A program made the position numbers and the translations under genes. A stretch of DNA of 8,444 nucleotides from NCBI GenBank assembly GCA_028288775.1, contig JAQGHP010000419.1, forward strand, positions 1-8,444. Direction: 5' to 3'. The first letter of the stretch is position 1. Each line of letters starts with the position of its first letter. The notes below the pieces were generated by a model that worked only from the letters and a program-made list of their open reading frames with translations, did no database searches and was not told the DNA's origin. Shown here piece by piece: positions 1 through 5,390 of this stretch. The DNA is from Phycisphaerales bacterium. Its GTDB lineage: Bacteria; Planctomycetota; Phycisphaerae; Tepidisphaerales; Tepidisphaeraceae.

Positions 1-2
1 GC

Positions 3-203
3 AACCGCCGTCTGCTGTACCAGCAGCGCCGTGCCGAGGCGGGCCTCCGCTTCTCGCCGACCGTTCGTCTCTCCTTCAGCGCCGGCATCGGCTACGGCTG
101 GGGCACGAAGCTCAAGACGGGCTTCGACTTTCGCAGCACCGCCGGGCTTATCGACCTCAGCGATGCGCCGTACGCTCGCGCCGCCCTTGAGTTTCGCTAC
201 TGA
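3..203 (+). CDS. C-terminal end of a probable outer-membrane beta-barrel protein (partial, 5' end outside window)
   Basis: An open frame enters from the left edge and gives 66 residues before a TGA stop at 201-203. The peptide has alternating hydrophobic/polar stretches (for example LRFSPTVRLSFSAGIGYGWG) and ends in APYARAALEFRY, a final strand with a C-terminal aromatic residue. That is the usual form of an outer-membrane barrel C-terminus (beta-signal), so the likely location is the outer membrane. Planctomycetes carry uncharacterised barrels of this kind (DUF6268-like), but the piece is too short to name a family. The stop lies only 3 nt before the earliest possible start of the ABC ATPase, so the two are probably co-transcribed. 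The family call is inference; the reading frame itself is clear. Confidence 0.55.
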   Translation, partial: NRRLLYQQRRAEAGLRFSPTVRLSFSAGIGYGWGTKLKTGFDFRSTAGLIDLSDAPYARAALEFRY

Positions 204-206
204 TCG

Positions 207-1433
207 TTGTCTGATACGACTCTGATGGCCGCAGCCCCGTACGACCACGCAATCGACCTCAAGCACGTCGCAAAGATTTACCGCGGCAACATTCAAGCCC
301 TACAGGGCATCGGCATGCACGTGCGCCGCGGAGAGGTCTTCGGCCTGCTCGGGCCCAATGGCGCGGGCAAGAGCACGCTCGTCAAAATCATGATGACCGT
401 CGTGCGCCCCACCCGCGCCGAAGGCACCATCCTCGGCAACCCCGTCGGCGACAAATCCACCCTCGCCCGCGTCGGCTACCTTCCCGAAAATCACCGCTTC
501 CCGCGCTACCTCACTGGCCGCCAGACGCTCGAGTTCTTCGGCGCGCTCGCGAAGGTCGATCGCCGCACGGCTAGGCGCCGGGCCGGCGAATTGCTCGAAA
601 CCGTCGGCATGGCCGGCTGGGCAAACCAGAAAGTCGGCACCTATTCCAAGGGGATGATGCAGCGCGTCGGTCTCGCCCAGGCGCTGATGAGCGACCCGGA
701 TCTGATCCTGCTCGACGAGCCAACGGACGGGGTGGACCCGGTCGGCCGCAAGGATATCCGCGACGTCATGTCGCGCCTGCGCGAGCAGGGCAAGACCGTC
801 TTCCTCAACAGCCACGTGCTCACGGAACTCGAATCGATTTGCGACCGCGTGGCGATCCTGGTCCACGGCCAGGTCGCCCGACAGGGGACTATCGACGAGC
901 TGACCATCGCCCGCCAGCGCTACGAGGTCGAACTGGCCTGGCAAAACCCCATGGTAGGGCGGGAAAAAGTGCTCGCCGCTCTTCCCGCGGCATGGAGCGC
1001 GATCACAACAACGACTCCCGTATCCGCGCCACTGCGCTACCCACCGCCGCCCGGATTACCCGAAAGGTTGGGACTCGCGGGACCGGCTCCTGCTTTGCCC
1101 ATGCTCGGTTACCCGCAGTTGCCCGATGTGCCGGGGAGGGCTGTGTACCGCACCGTAGACCGCTGCACGCTTCCCGCCGGCCACTGGGCCGAGCTCGACG
1201 GCCCCGTGCTCCGCGTGGGCATGACCGATCCCGCGGACGTGCAGCCCATTCTCGACGCCCTGCGCGGCGCAGGGCTGATCGTCCGCCGGGTGCAGCCGAT
1301 GCGCGTCTCGCTGGAAGACCTGTTCATGGAAGCCGTCAACGGTGCCGCGTTCGGCGGGCGCATCGTGCCCGACCAACGCGCCGCGCCCGGCGCGCACCGC
1401 GGTGCGCCCGCGGAGCAGGGGGCCTGCCCGTGA
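207..1433 (+). CDS. ABC-2 type transporter ATP-binding protein
   Basis: This is the cytoplasmic nucleotide-binding subunit that would power an ABC-2 type membrane complex. Numbered from the TTG at 207, it has Walker A GPNGAGKST (49-57), a Q-loop region reading GYLPEN (90-95; Glu in the usual Gln place, as is common in this subfamily), signature YSKGMMQR (146-153), Walker B LILLDEP (166-172), D-loop GVDP (175-178) and H-loop NSH (201-203). All catalytic elements are intact. The NBD is followed by a proline-rich stretch (about 262-310) and a C-terminal segment ending in SLEDLFMEAVNG (368-379), typical of ABC-2 ATPases. At 408 aa it is longer than the usual 300-330. The start is uncertain: TTG at 207 or ATG at 225, neither with a good ribosome binding site. 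The stop overlaps the GTG start of the permease (GTGA). The substrate cannot be told. Confidence 0.9.
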   Translation: MSDTTLMAAAPYDHAIDLKHVAKIYRGNIQALQGIGMHVRRGEVFGLLGPNGAGKSTLVKIMMTVVRPTRAEGTILGNPVGDKSTLARVGYLPENHRFPRYLTGRQTLEFFGALAKVDRRTARRRAGELLETVGMAGWANQKVGTYSKGMMQRVGLAQALMSDPDLILLDEPTDGVDPVGRKDIRDVMSRLREQGKTVFLNSHVLTELESICDRVAILVHGQVARQGTIDELTIARQRYEVELAWQNPMVGREKVLAALPAAWSAITTTTPVSAPLRYPPPPGLPERLGLAGPAPALPMLGYPQLPDVPGRAVYRTVDRCTLPAGHWAELDGPVLRVGMTDPADVQPILDALRGAGLIVRRVQPMRVSLEDLFMEAVNGAAFGGRIVPDQRAAPGAHRGAPAEQGACP

Positions 1434-2515
1434 CCCAAACCCTCGCCCTGTTCCTCGACGCATATCGCGACCTCAATTCGCGCAAACTCTTCTGGGTGAC
1501 CCTCGCGATCTCCGTCGGGCTCATCGGCGTCTTCGCGCTCGTCGGGGTGGATGCCGACGGCATCAGCTTCCTCAAGTGGCACTGGAACGTGTACGAGCCG
1601 CAGTTCTACTACCGCCAGACCCTCCTGCTGGAATTCGTGATAGGCATCTGGCTGAGCTGGGGCGCGATCGCGCTGGCGCTAATATCCACCGCCGGGATAT
1701 TTCCCGACCTCATCGCCGGCGGCGCGATCGACCTGTACCTCTCCAAGCCCATGTCGCGCCTGCGGCTGTTCCTCACCAAGTACCTCACCGGACTTCTCTT
1801 CGTAGCCCTTCAACTCACCATCTTCTGCACCGGCTGTTTCTTTGTTATGGGTTTGCGGGCACACGAATGGCGGCCGAGCCTCTTCCTGGCGATCCCCTTA
1901 TTGGTGCTGCTGTTCAGCTATGTTTTCGCCTTCTGCGTGCTGCTCGGGGTCTGGACACGCTCGACGATCGCGGCGCTTTTGCTGGGGATTCTCCTGTGGC
2001 TCTCCTGCAGCTTCGTTCAGATCAGCGAGCAGGGTTTGCGCATATTCCGCATCGGGCTGGAGCACACGATCGACCGCACCGAGAGCGAAATCCACGCGAT
2101 TGACTCCCAGAAGCGGCCCACCGGTTTCTTCAATGTGCAGGCCGGTCTCCTGCGCAAGACGCGCGAAACCAAGGTGGAGAAGCTCGACCAACTTCGCTCC
2201 CGGTATGCGACCATCCGGCTCGTTCACAATGTCGCCCGGGTAATCGACGCCGTGATCCCCAAGACGCGCGAGACCAACGATCTGCTCGACCGCCATCTCG
2301 TCTCCGATGAGGAAGTGCTAAGCACGCAGGCCTCGCTGCGCCGCGCGGGCCCACCGCCGTTCGACATCGACTACCGCGACCTTTCCGACGCCGACTCGCA
2401 GGTCAATCTCGAAGGGCGTCACCGCTCCGCCTTCTACATCCTTGGCAGCTCGCTCGCATGCGAGCTGGTGCTCGTCTCGCTCGCCGCGTGGATCTTCTGC
2501 CGTCGCGATTATTGA
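1430..2515 (+). CDS. ABC-2 type transporter membrane (permease) subunit
   Basis: This is an inner-membrane partner of the upstream ATPase, 361 aa if started at the GTG at 1430. I chose that start because its GTGA overlaps the ATPase stop (translational coupling) and because the first residues (TQTLALFLDAYRDLNSRKLFW) are a standard ABC-2 permease opening; the frame stays open upstream but there reads through the ATPase gene. Hydrophobic segments lie near residues 21-40, 68-92, 119-142, 150-172, 178-198 and 334-354. The segment STAGIFPDLIAGG followed by DLYLSKPMSR (86-110) is the conserved coupling-helix-like region of ABC-2 permeases. A charged loop of about 130 residues (199-332), rich in Arg and Glu and with predicted helical character, separates the last two helices; its side of the membrane is not evident. 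The protein ends CRRDY. Substrate unknown. Confidence 0.87.
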   Translation: MTQTLALFLDAYRDLNSRKLFWVTLAISVGLIGVFALVGVDADGISFLKWHWNVYEPQFYYRQTLLLEFVIGIWLSWGAIALALISTAGIFPDLIAGGAIDLYLSKPMSRLRLFLTKYLTGLLFVALQLTIFCTGCFFVMGLRAHEWRPSLFLAIPLLVLLFSYVFAFCVLLGVWTRSTIAALLLGILLWLSCSFVQISEQGLRIFRIGLEHTIDRTESEIHAIDSQKRPTGFFNVQAGLLRKTRETKVEKLDQLRSRYATIRLVHNVARVIDAVIPKTRETNDLLDRHLVSDEEVLSTQASLRRAGPPPFDIDYRDLSDADSQVNLEGRHRSAFYILGSSLACELVLVSLAAWIFCRRDY

Positions 2516-2591
2516 TTGTCACTGCTTTACTGGACCGCGCGAACAATTCCCGCGTAAGACACACTCCTCCTGAGCCCCAACCGGAGGCACC

Positions 2592-3821
2592 ATGGGCCGC
2601 CCGCCGCTCCCCGCGCCACTCTCGCGCGCGTTTACGTTGATCGAGCTTTTGGTTGTCGTTGGAATCATCGCACTGCTCATAGGCATTCTGCTGCCCGCGC
2701 TCAATCGCATCCGGACGCGGGCGGCGATGGAGAAGCTGGAGTCGGAGTCGGCGCGGGTGGAAGCGCAGCCCATAAGGGCGACGACCGCTCCTGCAGACGG
2801 GCCGCCGGCGGAATTGGCCCAGGTCGAGAGCTTCGGCGCTACCGTCGAGCTAACGCCCCGGCTGAGCGTCGGCTCCGCCGACCCCGAATCGATCTACGAG
2901 GCCCGCTTTCATGCCGCGGTCTTCGCACGCCAGAGCGGGGCAGGCGAGTGCGAGATCCGCCTCCCGCTGCCTCCCGAGGTCATCTCGCTCTCCGATCTGT
3001 CGGCGAGCGTGGACTCCCGCGAGAGCGACGGCCTCGTCCTTCGCGGCGACAAGCTCGTCTGGCGCGGCCGCCTTTCGATGCCCGCCCTCCCAGCGGGAAT
3101 TGCGGGGCCGAATACTCAAAAAGCCGGCAGCGGCGGGGCCGTCGTCCGCTTCAATTACACCGCCGTCGGCAGGGGCCTCTACACGCTGCGCCTGCCGCCC
3201 GGACGCATTCTCGACGACTTCCACCTTGAGCTGAGCACCGTCGGCTCCGACCTGCGCATGCCCGACCTCTCGCTCCAGCCCACCGGCATCACCCGCGACG
3301 GCAACCACACGACCTACGACTGGACCTATCGGCAACTGCTCGCCGGCCGGCCCATCGTCATTGACGTCCTGGGAATCGCCCCGGTTGATCGCCTGGGCGA
3401 GCTGCGCTGGCTCGGCCCGATCAGCATCGTGCTCCTGGGCGCGCTGCTGGGATTGATCTCCCGCGCCTACAAGCTGGAACAGTTCAACCGCTGGATGCTC
3501 CTCTTGATCCTCGGCACCTTCGCCGGCTGCTATCCGCTGATGTATTTCGCGCAGGAATTCATCCCCATCAACGTGGCGGTAGTCTTGTCCGCGACTTTCG
3601 TTCTTCTGGTGATCGGCCTGCGCTGTCTGCCGATGATGGGAATGCGTCTGACGCTCTTCGGAATCCTCTGGCCCGCCGCGGGCATTTTGCTGGTGACCAT
3701 CACTTCCGCCGTTCATCCGAACCTCCAGGGACTTCTGCTCACGTGCGAAGCGATGGGATTCTTCGTGCTGACGATGCTGCTCATGCCGAGGGAGGGGAAA
3801 GTGCTGGGTGTTGAGTGCTGA
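2592..3821 (+). CDS. Prepilin-type N-terminal motif fused to a polytopic membrane protein, function unknown
   Basis: The 409-aa product begins with a 13-residue basic leader ending in SRA, then FTLIELLVVVGIIALLIGI: a textbook type IV prepilin/pseudopilin motif with Phe at +1 and Glu at +5 (E18), cleavable after A13 by a prepilin peptidase. Residues 40-270 look like an extracytoplasmic, beta-rich domain without cysteine pairs or a recognisable motif. Residues 271-398 then hold about five hydrophobic helices (near 274-291, 300-318, 325-344, 350-371, 378-398). Pilins and pseudopilins normally have one N-terminal helix and a soluble head, so this arrangement is odd. One N-terminal helix, a large outside domain and a C-terminal helix bundle also recalls CreD inner-membrane proteins, but I see no sequence proof. 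The start is supported by GGAGG at 2583-2587. It follows the permease by 76 nt, so it is probably in the ABC operon. The last codons and stop are made of a 7-bp tandem repeat. Confidence 0.8.
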   Translation: MGRPPLPAPLSRAFTLIELLVVVGIIALLIGILLPALNRIRTRAAMEKLESESARVEAQPIRATTAPADGPPAELAQVESFGATVELTPRLSVGSADPESIYEARFHAAVFARQSGAGECEIRLPLPPEVISLSDLSASVDSRESDGLVLRGDKLVWRGRLSMPALPAGIAGPNTQKAGSGGAVVRFNYTAVGRGLYTLRLPPGRILDDFHLELSTVGSDLRMPDLSLQPTGITRDGNHTTYDWTYRQLLAGRPIVIDVLGIAPVDRLGELRWLGPISIVLLGALLGLISRAYKLEQFNRWMLLLILGTFAGCYPLMYFAQEFIPINVAVVLSATFVLLVIGLRCLPMMGMRLTLFGILWPAAGILLVTITSAVHPNLQGLLLTCEAMGFFVLTMLLMPREGKVLGVEC

Positions 3822-3828
3822 GTGCTGA
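3801..3828 (+). repeat. 7-bp tandem repeat (GTGYTGR, four units) overlapping a stop codon
   Basis: Four consecutive heptamers fit GTGYTGR: GTGCTGG, GTGTTGA, GTGCTGA, GTGCTGA. They encode the last six residues (VLGVEC) of the prepilin-headed protein, and one unit supplies its TGA stop at 3819-3821. The array therefore probably replaced or extended the original C-terminus. Seen directly; origin unknown. Confidence 0.85.
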
Positions 3829-3866
3829 GGAACGGTCAAGTATTGCGGCGGCGTTCGCAGTCCTAC

Positions 3867-3902
3867 TCTTACTCCCCTCAGAGCGCTCCCAGTGGAGTAA
3901 GA
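3867..3902. other. Inverted repeat / stem-loop, 9-bp arms
   Basis: TCTTACTCC (3867-3875) is the exact reverse complement of GGAGTAAGA (3894-3902), with an 18-nt spacer. It lies 46 nt after the stop of the prepilin-headed gene and shares its GAGTAAGA core with the adjacent hexamer array. It could be an RNA hairpin at the operon end, but no T-run follows on the + strand, so a terminator role is weakly supported. Confidence 0.5.
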
Positions 3903-3903
3903 T

Positions 3904-3927
3904 TAAGAGTAAGAGTAAGAGTAAGAT
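3904..3927. repeat. 6-bp tandem repeat (TAAGAG, four units)
   Basis: Three perfect TAAGAG hexamers (3904-3921) are followed by a variant TAAGAT (3922-3927). The array abuts the right arm of the stem-loop at 3867-3902 and probably arose from it by slippage. Its AT-rich purine composition contrasts with the GC-rich surroundings. Confidence 0.8.
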
Positions 3928-4080
3928 GGCGCGCCAAATCCTCGTTTTCCTGTCGTTCGTTCGCCGCCCAGCGCCCTACTCTGCACCCCGAGCCGATGAT
4001 TCGCCGCAAGGACTTCGTGGCGCAGCGGTAGAAGGGGGCCGTCAAGGGAGTCTCTCCCTGGCAGTCCGGCGGATGCCATT

Positions 4081-4110
4081 TGCACCACAATGCACCAAAA
4101 CGCACCACGT
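4081..4110. repeat. Three contiguous 10-bp direct repeats (YGCACCAMRW), iteron-like
   Basis: Three adjacent decamers share GCACCA at identical positions: TGCACCACAA, TGCACCAAAA, CGCACCACGT. The 10-bp period is close to one DNA helical turn, so the motif faces the same side of the helix three times, as in iterons or arrays of regulator sites. It sits 46 bp past the stop of the helix-turn-helix gene. No bound protein is known; the function is inference. Confidence 0.6.
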
Positions 4111-4156
4111 TCACGATTTTGCCCGACTCCCTCGTGCCTTTGCGGGGAACGCCCCA

Positions 4157-4879
4157 TTACAAGGGCGAGGGGCTCCCGATGAGTTGGGGCGGATCGCCGG
4201 GCCAAAGTTCTTCGTCCGTATCGATGCAGCGAACCCTCTCGACCGTGGCACGTCCTCCGGCCGCTTCGATTTCCCGTACCAAAGTGTCCGCTGCAAGCCG
4301 GTCGATCGGCCCGGTCACCCGGCGGACGCCGTTAAACGCCACGATCGCATCCGCCGTCGACTGGATCATCTGCGCTTTCTTCTGCAAGACGGCGCTTACC
4401 CCCGCCCGGTCGTCGCCGACGTTGATCAGTTCCACGACCCATCCCTCCTTGGTCCGCACTTCCTCCGGCGGATAAGTGCGGGCCTTCGCGACCCCGATCT
4501 TCTCCAAAACGCGGAACGCCAGCCTGGCGTCCCCCTTCTCAATGGCCTTGTCGATCGCGGCCGTCGCCTTCCCGGCGAGCGTCGCCAAACGGTCATACGC
4601 CGCGTCCACCTGTTCCACCCGCCAGGCGATCAGCGAGCGACGGAAGCTCGGGTCGGTCGTGCGCCAGCGGTACAGCGTGGACCGATCCACCCCCGCGGCC
4701 TTCGCCGCCTCCGACATCGTCGCCCCTTCCATGATCGCGATCATCGCCCGGTTCTGAAACGCGTTCAGCGGCTGCATGGGCTCCAGCGCGCTCCCCACCC
4801 CCGCCCTATCGCGTTCCTCCTGCTTGCGAAAAATCTCCTCCAAATACGCCCGCTCCTCCGGATGCAATTGCGCTTCCAT
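4157..4879 (-). CDS. Phage-type helix-turn-helix DNA-binding protein (terminase small-subunit-like)
   Basis: A 240-aa soluble, charged protein. After a helical N-terminus (HPEERAYLEEIFRKQEERDR) it has a helix-turn-helix/homeodomain-like unit at about residues 38-86 (AAKAAGVDRSTLYRWR flanked by IMEGATMSE and FRRSLIAWR), the arrangement of phage small-terminase or phBC6A51-type domains. A helical stretch follows (88-133), then an unrecognised C-terminus. I chose the ATG at 4879 rather than the longer frame opening at 4948 because GGGAG sits 6 nt upstream of it and the extra 23 residues (ending GPLFEREIG) look non-coding. The stop is TAA at 4157-4159. No large terminase, portal, integrase or capsid gene is nearby, so it looks like an orphan of phage or mobile-element origin. 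It may bind DNA as a regulator, possibly at nearby repeats; that is inference. Confidence 0.75.
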   Translation of the reverse strand: MEAQLHPEERAYLEEIFRKQEERDRAGVGSALEPMQPLNAFQNRAMIAIMEGATMSEAAKAAGVDRSTLYRWRTTDPSFRRSLIAWRVEQVDAAYDRLATLAGKATAAIDKAIEKGDARLAFRVLEKIGVAKARTYPPEEVRTKEGWVVELINVGDDRAGVSAVLQKKAQMIQSTADAIVAFNGVRRVTGPIDRLAADTLVREIEAAGGRATVERVRCIDTDEELWPGDPPQLIGSPSPL

Positions 4880-4959
4880 ACCAATCTCCCTTTCAAAGAG
4901 GGGGCCAATTCCCCCCGAGGAGATGTTTACGAAAAATCGTGCCCGCAATTCAACATTTA

Positions 4960-5103
4960 CTATCGTCGTTCCCGGTTGAGCAAACCGATTTTCCCATCGG
5001 CGACTGCCGCCAACGCGGCGTTGTTGCCGGCTTTCAGGTTGTTGGTGGCGCGGACCTCGAAAATGGGGCCAGCTTTGGTGACGTAGGTAGTGTCGCCGCT
5101 GGC
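4960..5103 (-). pseudogene. Relic of the 3' end of a PQQ-like beta-propeller gene
   Basis: Read on the minus strand, this stretch gives 47 residues (ASGDTTYVTKAGPIFEV, then RATNNLKAGNNAALAAVADGK) before a TAG stop. They align without gaps to the C-terminal part of the intact PQQ-propeller protein (ANGDTSYVIKAGPTFEV, LATNNLKAGDNAASAAIADGK). By hand count, 4991-5104 matches 5440-5553 at 96 of 114 bases with no indels. Similarity stops beyond 5104, so the rest of the gene is missing, and the last residues (IGLLNRERR) diverge from the intact LFIRGNEF. There is no start or signal peptide. It is a non-functional remnant of a paralogue or duplicate. Confidence 0.85.
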
Positions 5104-5121
5104 GGGAGCCCTGCCTTCAGT

Positions 5122-5149
5122 TCCCTCTTCCGGAGTACCGGAGGAGGGA
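5122..5149. other. Stem-loop with 12-bp arms and 4-nt loop
   Basis: Bases 5122-5133 pair with 5138-5149 around the tetraloop AGTA; one of the 12 pairs is a T-G wobble and the rest are Watson-Crick. No T-run follows on either side. It lies where the PQQ relic ends and before the duplicated 5' gene fragment begins, that is, at the presumed deletion junction. Confidence 0.55.
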
Positions 5150-5214
5150 GAAGGACCCCGCCGAAACGGTCACGCACCCGAAAATAGCCGCCGAGCGGGG
5201 ACGGCGTTTGTCAC

Positions 5215-5289
5215 TCCGGAGGAAAACCGCCCCCTTCGCGTGCCGGCGGGTATGATGCGGCGATGTCGAGAAGCCGTAAGCCCCGCTCG
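5215..5289 (+). repeat. Direct repeat copy 1: duplicated promoter/5' region of the small membrane-protein gene
   Basis: This 75-bp block matches 6821-6895 at about 66 of 75 positions by hand count, without indels. It includes the shared GGAGGAAAACCGCCC, the shared CGGCGGGTATGATGCGG, an ATG at 5263, and the first nine codons. Weaker similarity (CGAGCGG) extends left to about 5192. It is the left partner of the intact locus. Confidence 0.85.
5263..5289 (+). pseudogene. Truncated 5' end of a small membrane-protein gene
   Basis: The frame opens MSRSRKPRS, against MSRSRQPRS in the intact 69-aa protein at 6869. Immediately after codon nine it runs into the 15-bp tandem duplication and the REP-like hairpin, then reads antisense through the end of the PQQ gene until 5535. 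The membrane segment and arginine-rich middle are absent, so the piece is broken. The frame would still be translatable if the retained promoter works, but nothing suggests a functional product. Confidence 0.7.
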
Positions 5290-5290
5290 G

Positions 5291-5320
5291 CCGACATAAA
5301 GGGGGCCGACATAAAGGGGT
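5291..5320. repeat. 15-bp tandem duplication
   Basis: CCGACATAAAGGGGG (5291-5305) is followed at once by CCGACATAAAGGGGT (5306-5320), 14 of 15 bases identical. The second unit runs into the left arm of the REP-like hairpin, so the duplication appears to involve the hairpin's edge. Confidence 0.8.
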
Positions 5321-5367
5321 CGGGAGTCTTTTCAAAAAAGTTCTGGAAAGACTCCCGACCCCTTTAT
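5311..5367. repeat. REP/BIME-like palindrome, 21-bp perfect stem
   Basis: Bases 5311-5331 are the exact reverse complement of 5347-5367, leaving a 15-nt loop. Each arm carries the unit AAAGGGGTCGGGAGTCTTT, and the same unit recurs at 7109-7191. Two inverted copies of a roughly 20-bp palindrome-forming unit in intergenic DNA is the layout of REP/BIME elements. It lies 23 nt past the stop of the minus-strand PQQ gene, so it may stabilise or end that transcript, although no T-run follows the stem on the minus strand. Confidence 0.85.
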
Positions 5368-5390
5368 GCCGTCCCCGCGGTTCAGGCTCA

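Larger units (their letters stand above)
3822..4156. other. Gene-free repeat-bearing interval between convergent genes
   Basis: These 335 bases lie between the stop of the + strand ABC/prepilin operon and the stop of the minus-strand helix-turn-helix gene. I see no convincing coding region; open frames here are arginine- or serine-rich products of the simple repeats. It holds a hairpin plus hexamer array (3867-3927), a stretch resembling a tRNA D-arm (about 4016-4031) that does not fold into a full tRNA, a short hairpin (AGGGAG/CTCCCT, 4045-4059, 3-nt loop), and three phased 10-bp repeats (4081-4110). No U-tract terminator for either converging gene is evident. Confidence 0.6.
4880..5390. other. 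Gene-free interval holding gene relics, a hairpin and REP-like repeats
   Basis: These 511 bases between two minus-strand genes contain no intact gene. From left to right: the upstream region of the helix-turn-helix gene (with G5/C5 arms around CCAATT near 4900-4915), a 3' relic of a PQQ-propeller gene (4960-5103), a 12-bp hairpin (5122-5149), a duplicated promoter and 5' gene fragment (5215-5289), a 15-bp tandem duplication (5291-5320), and a 21-bp perfect REP-like hairpin (5311-5367). Confidence 0.7.

Noticed and set aside
300..944. Long minus-strand open frame opposite the ABC ATPase
   Set aside because: It is antisense to an ATPase with every catalytic motif intact. High GC produces long shadow frames, and its product has no recognisable domain.
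2850..3839. 329-aa minus-strand open frame opposite the prepilin-headed gene
   Set aside because: The product is rich in His, Gln, Glu and Asp without domain features, while the + strand has a ribosome binding site, prepilin motif and membrane helices. It is a GC-driven shadow.
4045..4059. Hairpin AGGGAG-TCT-CTCCCT as terminator of the HTH gene
   Set aside because: It has only a 6-bp stem with a 3-nt loop and no T-run follows on the minus strand, so it is too weak to call.
4009..4080. tRNA-like stretch: GTGGCGCAGCGGTAG resembles a tRNA position-8/D-arm region
   Set aside because: The following bases (GAAG) do not close the D-stem, and I find no anticodon arm, T-arm consensus (GGTTCGAATCC) or acceptor pairing. 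At most it is a chance match or a tRNA scrap.
3815..5086. 423-aa + strand open frame across the repeat zone
   Set aside because: It runs through the hexamer repeats, antisense to the HTH gene and then antisense to the PQQ relic. The composition is arbitrary and there is no proper start.
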